Source of the DNA: Armillaria gallica
Lineage: Eukaryota > Basidiomycota > Agaricomycetes > Agaricales > Physalacriaceae
Length of the DNA stretch: 64,000 bases
Direction of reading: 5' to 3'
Assembly: GCA_037576215.1 (NCBI GenBank)
Contig: JBANDB010000021.1
Coordinates: forward strand, 1 to 64,000
The notes under the pieces were generated by a model. That model searched no databases. It saw only the letters and a list, made by a program, of their open reading frames with translations, and had not been told where the DNA came from. How positions within the stretch are numbered: position 1 is the stretch's first letter; every line of letters starts with the position of its first letter. Of the stretch, positions 21,601 to 32,880 are shown in pieces. The position numbers and the translations under genes are program-made.

Positions 21601-24520
21601 GAGTAGGCGGTTAGGCTGACGGTGGCGATATACTGGACCACTGAAGCCACGACGACTACAGAATTGCAGGAATAAGCAATTACAAAGATGTGGGCAATGT
21701 GACAGTGGCGTACCTTTGGCTAGTTATCTGGATGAGCAGTTTCAGTGCATGGTGAAACTAATTTGTTGGAGATATTGCGGGAAGCCGCGAGAAGAGTGTA
21801 GAAGGTTCAAGTTGGCATGATGCCAGATGACCTTGGGACCGATACTTACTGCTTATGGATGAGTTTAGTAGAACATTCTAGATAGTTTTCATAGTATAAA
21901 TACAGGCTCTGTAGGAGCCAGAGAATACAAGTTCATTAGTCTGGCTTTACCAGCCACTAGTCTACCCACTGCGAACCTACCGTTTCCAACATAATTGTAC
22001 AGTGTTAACGTTTAGTTATGGAAAGAATAACATAGGATACACGCTCTCCCCTGTCTCTCGCACGCTTCCGCATGAATTTGCTGTACATCATCGTTGTGAG
22101 TTTGAAATCACCTTCCTTCCAGTCCTTCACCGGCGGAAGGATCCAAGAACCTGGATATGTCCCCGGTATCTGCTGAAAAATGGGCTCTCGTAGGAATTTT
22201 TTTTACTGGGCCTGTGCGCCTTCGAGACAGATAAAAAGGCAAGTGAGAGGAAAAGGTCAGGACTGAACGTCGTTGATGGTGGTTGGAGGAGAAGCGCGAC
22301 ACTGACGTTGAAGCGGAGTTTGATCTTGCCGCCTCTTGCCGTCCTTCGGTGTCAGCCACATACTCAGAATCCAACGTCACTATTTCAATCCTGGGTCTGA
22401 CAGCCAGTTTTTTTTTCGGCTGGACTCGGATTGAATTTTTGAATGGTGGTCCATCGACTTGCCACCAACCGCAAACCGACTACGACGCGGCGACGTAACA
22501 GACAAATTTGTCGAGTCTCGAGTATCCAGATACCGCATCCAACTGCAGCATGATGCGAAGACGAGTTTGCAAAGGCCAAGAAGATGAAGTAGAAGATAGT
22601 GCGGTGATGGGCTGGGTAGGTTCGATAACAGCCAACCTGGCACTGAAAGATATACACAGAAAAAGTCACATATATCGTGTGCTAGTGATAGATTGACGAG
22701 TACTTGTATTCCGTGGTCAGGCCCGGACAGCAGCATCATTCGCACAGCAGTCACACTTGTCCTTCAGTGCGAGTCGGCCATAATATCCGCCCCTAAGCCT
22801 GTTTGCAGTTCAACTAGGAGTCGACATCAATGCGGCGACAGTCTCCATTCTTTGTTGTCAGTTGATAGCAGACGAGATCCGATCTATGTGGACCTTTGCC
22901 AACTATGCGGAAATATCTCCAGTACGTCATCTTACGTTCTGTGATATGGATGGTCACTTCATCGCCTAGCAGTAGCTCTGCATGACCTCCGTTTCTGTGG
23001 GGAATTCAAGCGCTTGTTTTACCCTTGGAGCTTCAGCGACCAGTCTTCCATGCACGCTGTCGAATGATTTAATCAATGCTGGAGTCGGTTTCTTCTGCGG
23101 AAAAACGAGACCTTAAAATATTTCATTTGAACTTGTAATGGTGAAAATGAGTACACCAGAATGAGTTGAAGATGAAATAATTTCCGTACTCTTTTAGGTC
23201 AAGGAACAGAATCCGGAAAACAGAACGAAAACGACGTCCCCAAAGGGAAATACCTTTTCCGCCGGACTGAAAAGGAACTGACCCCGACAGTGAATACACT
23301 CTTGTGACGACAAACACGGACCTATCTGCGACGTGCCCGGTCTCTGACTAAATCTTACACAATAGACCATCGTCTTCATGTCCAGCCCTATAGAATTGAA
23401 TATCTGGTCATTGATGTGTCGATCTCGTGCCTTGTCCATCAGGGCAGCATACACAGGGCGGGAGAAGAGAAGCCACTGTGGGAACAGTATTCTAGGCAGA
23501 TGCTGCGACGTCAGTGTTCCCGTATGATGTTTCGACTCTCGATAGCTCTGGTCTTGTTTTCGTTTCGTAACATGGTCATAGTCCGATCATGATTCACGAT
23601 ATGTGGAAAGGTATTTGAACAATTTTCCTTTCCTGAAACTGTATGAGCATCGCAAAATTCTACGAGATATGCAAGAGGATAGCAACTCATGCGCGTGGTT
23701 TTCGTAGGTGGTCTTTTCTCTCGCGAATCAAGTGCAGCTTACGGATTCTGTTCGTCACAGGTTCCGGCACATGCTGATCACGAGTCCTGCATCCATCGAC
23801 AGCTCCAGCACAATATCTCCGTCTGAACGTCAAAGCCTAAAATTACTCAGGGAACTTCCATGATTGCTGTCAAATAACTTGCATCCGGACCTACTCATTT
23901 ACGAATGTGTATCCACTGTTGTGGAGATTGTTACCGGAAGACGAAGGAGCAAGAAGTCTTCATTCATTGAAGAGGGACCTCAATGGTGGTTTGGCATGGG
24001 GAAAAGATTTCCGGAGGCTTTGCCTCATTGGGACCTGGGTGCTATTCCAGAATCGACATGGTCTCTCCATCTCAGCCAGAACGACAAATCTCTCGAAGTG
24101 TGGTTGGCACCAGAAGAATGTGCTTACTGACTTGTTAATGACACAATTTAGTCACGGCTACCGAACAAGTTGCCTATGTAAATTATTCGGAGAGATGCGA
24201 CTCCGGGGAAGACCAAGGTAAGTATACCATTGTGAAGGGTGTATTGAATATCGGCACGACGGCATTGAACTCATCCCCGAGTTTACTACGACATTCTATA
24301 GTTGCACTGGCGATTTCGGCTCACCGATCAGTTTTATGTCGCATCAGATGATTCTTTGATTTTACCCCGCTTCTTTGAGACTACGGAGGCCGGAGCATCA
24401 GACTAGTATCACGAGGATGCTTTAAAACCGGGTCACCCTTCACTCAGAGCAAGTACAACAAACATCCCAAAGACCCCACACTTGTATCGTGCCATATCCG
24501 TCTGCATCTGCCACAGTTTC
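21601..24520. other. Gene-poor stretch, nothing identified
   Basis: Many short frames on both strands, none with a recognisable domain, consistent splice structure or paralogue in the window. A TATAAATA-like sequence near 21896 has no gene behind it that I can read. Confidence 0.4.
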
Positions 24521-24530
24521 CCCTACCGAT

Positions 24531-25660
24531 ATGACCGCAACTTCTGGACGTGCTTCTACCATCTTACATACCTTGGGCTTCGATTCTGAGTCGAAGAGAG
24601 GCCCATTCAAACTCAGAGCCGCGACTCTTGACGGTTAGTCCTTGACTCTCCCTCCCCACGAATTGAATTTAATCCAAATACCACAGATGAACGCCCGCCT
24701 ATTCCACTTCCTAAGCCAAAAGGTCCTATTGAACAATACACCTTGATCGAACAACTTATTATGAATAACGAGGACATATGGACGAAGTTCTTGGAAAACC
24801 AATTCTGCGCAGATGGCTATAAATCCCCTGCAAACAAGTTTGACGACAAATTCCGAGCTATGTCCAAGGTATGCTAACTCTTACCGGCTGTCTTGACATC
24901 TGGCTGTATGTTGACTCGAAGTGCAGCAAGACTACCTCTACCTGATAGAGTATGCCCGCTTCGTCAATTTTCGGTCCCTGCAGGAGCCGGGATCTCACAC
25001 CGAGGATGGGTTGGAAGATGTGCTCAACAACCTGAGCAAGAACGTGAAGGAAGTGCAAGACTATTTCAATAGTTGCATCAACGACATGCATATTAACGGA
25101 GATGATTTACTAAAGGAGAAGGCTTCAACGATGGTGTTGGGATATTCAAGTTGGGAGCAATTGTCTGCCATGACCGACGATGCTTTCTCGAATTACATCA
25201 GGGCAGTTCCGTGTGTCTATGTCAATGAGTTCTCGTACCACAACTGCCATTGAGCTGACAAAGCGGGCAGGGATGGAATAAGATTGCGCAAAAGTTAGAG
25301 CAGGAGGGCCCTGGTTTGTACCTCCAAAGTTCGTCCTGGGAAGGTTGTTAGCTAAATCATGCCCTTTAGGTCAAACAGATACATTATTTTACCAATACTG
25401 GTTCATGCAGAACATCGACCCCGGATCGGCCAACAGGCTTTCCCGTGAGTGTCGTTTTTATCTTCCTACTGGTATTTTCAAGATTTCTGAGAATCAAATC
25501 CTCAGAATTTCTGGAAGACAATCGTTCGCAATATGAATCTCCTGGGAGCATGGAGAAATGGAACACTGCATTTCGTCAAGCTTGTCTATTCGAGACTGCT
25601 TTTTTTACTGCTGCGCAGAGAGAGGATTGGGATCAGATTGATACAATCACTCGCAATTAG
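24531..25660 (+). CDS. TENA/THI-4-family protein (heme-oxygenase-like fold), six exons
   Basis: Exons 24531-24633, 24687-24868, 24927-25220, 25271-25313, 25370-25444 and 25506-25660 join into 283 aa. The end of exon 3 is the least certain: the best in-frame donor is the non-canonical GTCAAT at 25221, while a stronger GTGTGT at 25211 breaks the frame. The peptide shows features of the TENA/THI-4/PQQC helical family: QDYLYLIEYARF at about 96-107, YWFMQNI near 217-223, and a C-terminal W-x(3)-F-x(4)-LFETAFFTAA at about 252-267, where a family glutamate lies. Members degrade or salvage thiamine precursors, but fungal versions are often uncharacterised, so thiaminase activity is not claimed. No lesion seen. 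Confidence 0.8.
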
Positions 25661-26400
25661 GTCATCTAATTTCCTCCTATCCATAAATCTCTTCCATGTA
25701 TATTTCCTTTCCCCTAATTACGCACCTGCCGCGGGTCATTCGATTCACGGACAGTCAAGATACATCTAGCTTCAACGTGCTAGAAACCAATGATGTATTC
25801 AAATTTATCGTATAGAACACGTTCCATATGTTTTATACAATCTTGATCTTTATCTTTGCTTTATGAATCGCTTGAGTGCCAAACCTCCACTGGGTTTGGG
25901 AATTTTCATGCAGTGCGAGCTTCCATCTGGGGAAATCATGTTTCTGTAAATATCACCATCGCCAGTGAGGATCTTTTTCTTTACTTGGTGCTGACAGCGC
26001 TACCGTCAAACCGGTCATAAAGGCCAATAACAACATTATGGTCCTTGTGGGGACATCCACGTGGCGATAACCTCAAGATGTTCACCCTTGACTTCGCATA
26101 GTAGCCGAGAAAGTTATCGCCTCAGAGTCGTTGTGACTTTACCTACCCGTATTTCGTAGAGATTATGTGGAAGGAGAAAAGGGCAGCAGGATCAGTAAGC
26201 TTCAATGGTAGTCCCACTTTGATGATACCGATAAATGAAGTCATACATACGAATGCCAGAATTGAGACCAAACTGATTGCGCCACGGAAAGTGAGTCTGA
26301 CGCTCCCAAAGATAGTTATAGCATTATACAGCGAAGTAACATGTATATATAAGATCTGTTTGGGCGTCAGACTAGAGAAAGAAGAGGAAATATGAGAACT
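25661..26400. other. Intergenic; hydrophobic minus-strand frame
   Basis: A minus-strand frame at 26143-26403 (86 codons) is hydrophobic through its middle (ISLVSILAFVCMTSFIGIIK) and could be a membrane-segment exon, but no neighbouring exon supports it. Confidence 0.25.
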
Positions 26401-26807
26401 CACGCGTTAAATCACTACAATCCCATCGGAGTAACGAACTAGAGGTGATCAGCAAGACGCTCTACGGAGGAGACACAAGAGACTCACACCTTTTCAGGAC
26501 TTATTGGTTCCAACCATTGGTCTTCGGCGAAGGCGCTCGGACCAGATGACAAAAGGCGTTCGGTTGAAAATGCTGTTGAGAGAGACCAGCGCGCATGCCA
26601 GCGGTGGGTTCCTTGTTCTCTTGGTGAAGGCGATTTATCGTCGCTGCCGCTGTTGGAAAGATGAGATTCCGAATGCATGACGACAGTAGTGCTGCTTACT
26701 GGTCTTGGCCATTAGAATAGAGACATGGCTCTGCGTCGTCCTGCTTTTGCTTGATGCCTCGACTTCTGTTTCTCGCTTCTGGTACCAGCTTGGGAACGCG
26801 CGACGGA
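26400..26807 (-). repeat. Dispersed repeat R1, copy 3
   Basis: Parallel to 21190-21600 and inverted relative to 9390-9985, with which it shares the stretch around GCATGCCAGCGGTGGGTTCC (26593). Confidence 0.7.
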
Positions 26808-27760
26808 TACCATGAGTTGACATAGTTGTATGCACACCTAATAGTTGAACAGCATTCTTGTTCGAAGCAATAATTCAGCTGTCATAAGCATGTAGGATAC
26901 CAAGGAGATTTATACACGTCTAGCGCCCGGGAAGCCTCCGCGGAATTAAATCTCTTAAGTATTGAAAACGGCGAGTCTGACACTCCAGTTCCTGCACAAG
27001 GGGTCTTTCCCACCAACAAGGACACGATGGGACTTCATTCAGCGGCGCGTACAAGTCTACACACCTGGGAAAGACTCATCGCAGAATGGCTCATTCGGAC
27101 TGCGGCTAATTTGGCGTAGAGGGCAAGTCTTGGTTGACAAGAAGAGAGGATGTTCGCCTGCTTCGGACACGTTGACCTCTGGATTGTCTTCAGGGATATT
27201 TAGAACTGTCATGCTACGGACTTGTACTTCGGTATCAAAGTTGCATGTGTCAAGGTAATATATTCTGGCACAAGGTACGGGAATAGCGGTATTGAGGACG
27301 TATCCGTAGTTGAAATGACACACATTATGGTCCGGATTCAAAACGAACTAGCAGGATTAAGCAAAACGCTATGATGCTCTTACAAGGGAAGCAACTCACA
27401 CTACCACCAAACGGAAGCTTTCGAAAACATTCAAATCGAAGGGCTCATGAAAAAAGCTGATAACCGTTTCCATCTGCTTTTAAACCGGACATCTTCCCCT
27501 TCCCATCTACACAAGAAAATCAGTGTTTGCACGCTTATGAACAACAAGATCCCTAACCGAGTCTCTTAGAGAATCGGGCATTGGTCGTTCCTTTTTGGGG
27601 CGTTGCATCAAATTTCTGTTCGTGGTAGAGGCTCACGAAAGCACGATGGAACGCAAAGCGTAGTTCCAAAGTAGGGATCATGGCAAGTCGTGGCTTGTGA
27701 AAGAGCCTTGCTGGCGAGCAATTCGCATATCCAACGCCACACACGTGTTGGCTTGCGCTG
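26808..27760 (+). repeat. Duplicated segment S, copy 2 (no retrotransposon)
   Basis: About 950 bp matching 15040-15731 joined to 20549-20990. The join at GCAAC (about 27390) is the equivalent of the retrotransposon target. On the minus strand it holds frames of 94 codons (27057-27341, including IPEDNPEVNV) and 63 codons (27553-27744), of which pieces remain legible in copy 1. They may be exons of a decayed gene that I cannot identify. Confidence 0.85.
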
Positions 27761-27804
27761 ACGGAAAATGCAGACTCACTGGGGAGAAATCAACCAAAGG
27801 TACG

Positions 27805-28410
27805 ACTTAAAATAATAAACAAATTGCAATAAAATAGAGTATTTGTCCTTGTCTCTCCAGCTCAAAAAGATCTTTTAGGAAAGAGTGATTTTCTAAATCT
27901 ATGTTTCTATGTCTTTTCAAAGAATAAATAGACCAAATATTTGACATTCTAAGAATATAATGTAAGGTCATAAAAAGAGAAAGAAACCCCCTTATTACAA
28001 CATTTCTTCCGGTCGAAGAATGATCCAAAGATTGCTACACAAATGGCAGTTCTTCGGGTAAAAGAACATGTGTTTTTGGAAGAATTTTGCTGAAATACTC
28101 CAAAGAGGGAAATGTTCGAAAAATTGACACTTTTTGTTACTTCTGTTTTGCACTTTTTTACCAGCTTATAGGGCCTATAGAATGACAATTTTCTTGTCTT
28201 TGATTGAGAAATATGAAATGGGAATAATCAATGTAATGTTGCATATATACCAATTGGTAAGATATCAAGGAGATATGAGCACAATTCATAATTATATGGC
28301 TCAGAAGATGCCGAATAATAATGACCGTACAATCAAGTATTTTAGGTTCAAAATTACTATCCATTTTAGGAAGATTCTCTGGCCATTTTTTAGAATAAAA
28401 TATAGTCCTG
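27805..28410. other. AT-rich island
   Basis: About 600 bp visibly richer in A and T than both flanks, with runs such as AAAATAATAAACAAATT. It has sharp edges: CCAAAGGTACGACTT before and TCCTGCGGATTCAG after. No gene, terminal repeat or internal repeat is evident. An insertion of foreign or organellar origin is possible but unproven. Confidence 0.5.
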
Positions 28411-28419
28411 CGGATTCAG

Positions 28420-29440
28420 ATGTCTAGACGTCCGGATATGGGTATATTTGATGTCGGCACCTGTCCACAGACGTCCGGACGATCCTTCAAGGACGTCCCG
28501 GACACCGACAACACTGTTGCATATGTGTCCGGACACAGCATCTATGATCCTCTCCTTTGCTTTACCCGTTGTTTCACGACGGCAGTATTTCCTTGTCTGT
28601 ATCGCAGGATCTATTCCGCTGTGTACACGATGGCCATTGTAAATACTTTTATCCCAAGAAACCAGTAGAACGCGCGGACCTAACAGGTAAGAACCTGTGT
28701 CTGAATTAATGTGCGTGCGCCGCGACCGTATGGCTCACCCACCTTCGAAGATGCTGCTCTCTTCATGTTAACTTGACAAATCTCACAGCGACACTGTCGC
28801 CTTCGTTGATATACAAGTTATCTATGATCTCCTTGCTATGGAGGGCGGCAGTATATCGCTACCGGCGATTCATGATTTGGAACAGCTAGTCAGCCCTGGG
28901 ACAATGGCTAAGTACTATGTTGCGGTCCTTATCAGACCGAGTGGCGAGGATGTCAGAATAGTACGCCTGTACAGGGATTCCCCATGCCCATACTATGTAC
29001 CATATGTATACCAATGAAATTCTGGGTGAAGCATGTCTCAAGATGACGTGGTTAAATTTGGAAGGAAGAAAGGTGATTTCATTAGACGTCGTGGTTCCTA
29101 AACAGAAACGTAACAACGTCCATACTACAGAGAGCTGCTACGGGACCGAACCTGTCCTACGCTCTGCCGATGTGGTCAAGCCCCTAGTGAGTACTCCCTC
29201 ATGGCCTCGGCAATGGGACGGTAACGATCAATACAATGGAATAGATTTTCAGATGAGGATTGCTTTGCTCAGGCACCCGACATCCTGAAATAGACATGTT
29301 AGCAATCAAATCGGTGAAACAACCTCAGGGGAAAACTTACTCGTAAAGTCCTGACTCTGCGACGTGTGAGGTCCCCCATCCGCGAATCCACACTGAGGGC
29401 GGAAAATCATTCCTTAGATCATCTGGTTGCGACACGCTAC
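28420..29440 (+). pseudogene. Partial copy of repeat family R2 and adjoining decayed sequence
   Basis: 28556-28793 is nearly identical, in direct orientation, to 30474-30716 (CCGTTGTTTCACGACGGCAGTATTTCCTTGTC and onward). Both contain a peptide including CFTTAVFPCLYRRIYSAVYT and, about 80 bp on, a consensus splice donor CAGGTAAGAACC. After the shared block a frame continues about 28791-29020 (VAFVDIQVIYDLL...) without a recognisable domain. It looks like the end of one exon plus downstream exons of a decayed gene. Confidence 0.45.
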
Positions 29441-29449
29441 TCATACAAG

Positions 29450-30716
29450 GCTGTAGGATGGCGGCGAAGGAAGGGACAAGCGGGATCAATGGTGCCGTGT
29501 GCCGAATGCCAGATGTCGGGTAAAAAAAATGCACATCTCCTTGTTTCGCATCCTGAAACAAACAGCTCCGCGGCAGTACCATGACTATTGTGTAGAGGAA
29601 GAGCAGACAAGGACATAGTTCTGTGAAACGCGAATAATGGAATGCATTAAAAGATCGGTATTTGGAGATACAATCGGACATCTGAAGTATGTGGTGAGTC
29701 AGGATATCCGCACGAGTGTGTTGGTTGTAGCGCAAATTCAACACTTACAAGCAGATATATACTCGAATGGACGTGCAACTGTCGAAGATTTGCTGTCCTC
29801 TTTGAAGACGTCCTGTTTCAGCGATTACCGCCACAGAAATTCATTCAAGTTCCTATTCTTTACGTTTCCGCGAAAATTACACCCGCTCTGCGAGTTACAA
29901 GACACTGCGGCATACAGTACCGCCGTGGAAATAGCGAGTTACATCCTGGTGAGTATCTCAACATGCCCTAGGACGGATTGATTCCTTTACACTGAATTGA
30001 CAGTTCAGCTACATATTCTTCCGTAGAGAGTCAGTACTCACCTCACAAAACGTTGCCAGTTCTCGTCTGAAGAGAGAATACAAGATCCAGAGACCGGAAC
30101 CAACAGAATCAAGTCTGTGGTATTTTATTGGTTCGAGTCAAGGTGACTTCTGTAAACGTTGCTTCAGTTTACTGCGTCGGTGAATCGATATTAGACGTAC
30201 CGTTGATTTGTACGACATGGCTACGAGTAAGGAATAGTAATGGACCGTCCGTAAGCGCAAAGTGGCAAGAATTCGAGCGGTTCTGAAGTAGACACCTCAG
30301 ATTATCCGCGAATTGAAAAGACGACCAATCCCAGCCAAAGCGAAGCCCTGGCAAGGGATTAGGCAGACGTCCGACAGCTTCGAAGTCAACAGTCAGAACA
30401 CAACGTTTTAAACCCCGATGACCTTCTGATCCAAACAAGTACATCCGGATACGACTGTGCCAGCTTAAACTTTGCTTTACAAGTTCAAACCCGTTGTTTC
30501 ACGACGGCAGTATTTCCTTGTCTGTATCACAGGATTTATTCCGCTGTGTACACGGCGGCCATCGTAAATACTTTTATCCCAAGAAACCAGTAGAACGCGC
30601 GGACCTAACAGGTAAGAACCTGTGTCTGAATTAATGTGCGCGCGCCGCGACCGTATGGCTCACCCACCTTCGAAGATGCTGCTCTCTTCATGTTAACTTG
30701 ACAAATCTCACAGCGA
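29450..30716 (+). repeat. Inverted-repeat arm 1 (R2 unit)
   Basis: About 1.2 kb repeated in inverse orientation at 38500-39845 with very high identity over much of its length: the minus-strand frame here (30169-30444) and the plus-strand frame there (38848-39081) encode the same peptide from TVDFEAVGRLPNPLPGLRFG to the stop. A more diverged partial copy lies at 61540-62235 in the same orientation as this arm. The last 240 bp also recur at 28556. Which strand was coding is unclear. Confidence 0.88.
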
Positions 30717-30889
30717 CGCTGGAATGAGGTTTTGTTCTCAAGCTTCAGGTCTCAAGGGAACATCACTACCACGCTATTAAATTCTTTGTTGTACAAGAGC
30801 TGCTTGTCATCTACTCGACCTAATGTATGGAAACAGACATATCCAAGAATTGACGATGACTGCGTAGTGAACGAACAAGAAGTTGCACT

Positions 30890-31402
30890 TCAGCCGCCCA
30901 TCCTGCGGTGACTTTGCATCTGAGTACCCCAAGAGAGGCGCGTACCTGTGCGCCTCTTGGCCTGCCCCTCAGCGATCGGGTCCATTTTCCGAGAAGGACC
31001 ACGTCTTTGATGTTGCCAGTAGTGTATGGGCATCGGCATGCCATTCTGTCCAGGCCACATCAACAAGTCGTATTTCTCCCCCAGAACCATATACCATCCG
31101 ATTCGTGCCCATTGCCCTTGGCCTGGATACCAAACGTTCACTGGTACTAGAGCGGGTCCTGCCGCTGTCCGCACAAAAAGGTCTCCAGGAAAAGGGTACG
31201 GATACGTGGAAAGCCATGGCCCCCCCGTGTCGGTCTGGTACTCCGCATACAGGTATCCGATTCCACCAAAGACGCTTCTATTGACTAAGCGAATCTTGGG
31301 AAAGACGGGCGAGTTGAGGTCGTTCAAGACATGGACATCCGTCTGCGTCTGTCCGGCGTGTAGAGTGGAGCTAGCGCCAAGGAATAAAGCTGGCAAAGCC
31401 AT
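30890..31402 (-). CDS. Putative secreted protein, C-terminus uncertain
   Basis: A 170-codon frame whose N-terminus MALPALFLGASSTLHAG looks like a short signal peptide, followed by a stretch rich in aromatic and glycine residues (GGIGYLYAEYQTDTGGPW, then WARIGWYMVLGEKYDLLMW). A TTAAAAA box lies about 65 bp upstream of the ATG at 31402, with a CATCC-rich leader, as in the other genes here. After about residue 124 the composition becomes basic and unlike the front (RRGPSRK onward), while another frame gives a smoother reading (NIKDVVLLGKW), so a frameshift or unrecognised intron near 31040 is likely. It lies in the inverted-duplication arm and has no counterpart in the other arm. Family not recognised. 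Confidence 0.45.
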   Translation of the reverse strand: MALPALFLGASSTLHAGQTQTDVHVLNDLNSPVFPKIRLVNRSVFGGIGYLYAEYQTDTGGPWLSTYPYPFPGDLFVRTAAGPALVPVNVWYPGQGQWARIGWYMVLGEKYDLLMWPGQNGMPMPIHYWQHQRRGPSRKMDPIAEGQAKRRTGTRLSWGTQMQSHRRMGG

Positions 31403-31855
31403 GATGGATGTGGGATGGTGGAAGGGTTAGAGCCTGAAGTGAGTAGTGCATCTCGACGCGCATTTTTAAGGCTGTATTGCGTGTCCACACTTTGTACATG
31501 TGTACGCGTTTTCTGACATTGTCAGTGACTTTCTGGCCACTGAAAGTTCGACCCTATTGTGTGCATGTTTTCCGACAATGTCGATGGCGTTGATGACTTT
31601 TTTGGTCACTATTTAATTTTAGAACACCATTCAAATCCGTCTGACCACCGGGACAGTAACCCGACGTCTAAAATTCGGCTATGGAGCGATACAAAAGGAA
31701 AGGCCCCAGTGCTAACACTGGCGTCTAACTCGATCTATAGCATAGAACGCTTTGATTGACGATATAGTCGCGTAGTTCCTTCAAGTTTGCGATAGTGACT
31801 CATCCATATCATTTTCGGAACACACAAAACAAGCAAATTTAGTACAGGCTACGAC
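31403..31855. other. Intergenic, nothing identified
   Basis: Holds the promoter side of the 31402 gene. No other feature noticed. Confidence 0.4.
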
Positions 31856-31859
31856 GTGT

Positions 31860-32376
31860 AAGTACTCATGTTGAGGATCTCCTTCGAGACTGACAAAGTC
31901 AAGGCCGAAGAAACGTGTCGACCTTCCGGGAACCTGCGCCACCTTGGGATCCTATATCCTGATATTGAGAGATGCTATGAATGGAAAAATCCTGTACAAC
32001 GTTGCGTCAGATGGTAGGGGTGGCCTCTGTGTGATAATAAGATTGGCTACTGAAATAGAAGAGACGGGCATACCCAGGAGACCTGGTACTGTTGCACATT
32101 CGCGAGGACATCAAAGAATCCTGTCGGTCCGATATCGACACCAGAGTACAACTGACTAACAAGGTGCGGACCCCAACGTTGCATCATAGCAGCGGGGTCA
32201 TAGGGACGATAGGTGCGGTCGAGAACGCGGTTCGAACCATCTCGGTACTGGAGAATGACTCCACCACCGGAGTAGGCGTCGGTGGAGGGTTGCGGAAGAA
32301 GTAAAAAACCGGCCGTGGGCATGTCAGCCTGAGAGCGGGTATCCCGAGGAGTAGTTCTGACTCTGTCCAAGTTCAT
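31860..32376 (-). pseudogene. Broken copy X1 of an unidentified gene family
   Basis: Starts with MNLDRVRT at 32376, then a variable stretch, GGGVILQYRDGSNRVLDRTY and DPAAM, and LANVQ; a GTATGC donor near 32070 and an acceptor CACACAG near 32015 lead into RPPLPSDATLYRIFPF. The frame is stopped by TAG at 31952-31954 where copy X2 has tryptophan. It then runs through FFGLDFV and DPQH and loses similarity to X2 near 31860. Comparison with X2 (37580-38281, opposite strand) shows mainly third-position differences, so both descend from a functional gene. Family not recognised; no signal peptide. Confidence 0.7.
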
Positions 32377-32569
32377 GGCTAGTTCTTGAGCACGAAACAA
32401 TGAGGATGGTGCGTTTAAATACGACAACGCTATATTTATATTTCATCACACCGAAAAAAAGTCTCACAGTCACTTAGTCCTAGGTGACGTGAATCAGCAG
32501 GCGATTCGTATTTTTTTTTTACCTTGTAACAAACACGAACCAGCTTCCGGGTGCAGACTAATGGAGGGA

Positions 32570-32880
32570 AATGAGGGCCATGTGATATGTTGTGAAAGGT
32601 AGAGAAGAATGCGCAGTATCCGCGTGCATTTTTTGTGGACAGTGCTCCTTTGTCTATGCTGCTTGTTCCTTTGTCTTTACCACGATAAGAATGACAGTAA
32701 ATATAGCTCAGATGGAACGGGTGCAATGCAAGATGTGCCAAGAAAGAGAAGCAATCCGAAGCCGCAGAACATCAGGAAAACTGACCCAGTGTGTTGGCTG
32801 TACTTGCGAAAGAAATGGATATCTAGAGGTATTCAGACACCACCTCCACCAGCGAGCACCATCTGAGATCTGACGGATAA
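32570..32880 (+). repeat. Dispersed repeat R3, copy 1
   Basis: About 300 bp repeated inverted at about 63390-63650. Both read, on this strand sense, through a peptide ending QRAPSEI or PRAPSEI and share CTTTGTCTTTACCACGATAAGAATGA. The plus-strand frame here has a CxxC...CxxCxC pattern that is not kept in the other copy. Probably a decayed mobile or gene fragment. Confidence 0.7.

Noticed and set aside
22380..22754. 124-codon minus-strand frame
   Set aside because: Overlaps other frames of similar length on both strands, has no domain or paralogue and low-complexity serine-rich composition.
24160..24260. Possible CRISPR-like or regularly spaced repeats and tRNA-like hairpins anywhere in the window
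   Set aside because: I scanned for regularly spaced direct repeats and for a GGTTCGAATCC-type B-box with a cloverleaf and found no convincing case; the organism is also eukaryotic.
32592..32873. Zinc-finger protein suggested by CxxC pairs
   Set aside because: The cysteines are not conserved in the inverted repeat copy at 63.4 kb, and no start exon is apparent; treated as repeat R3.
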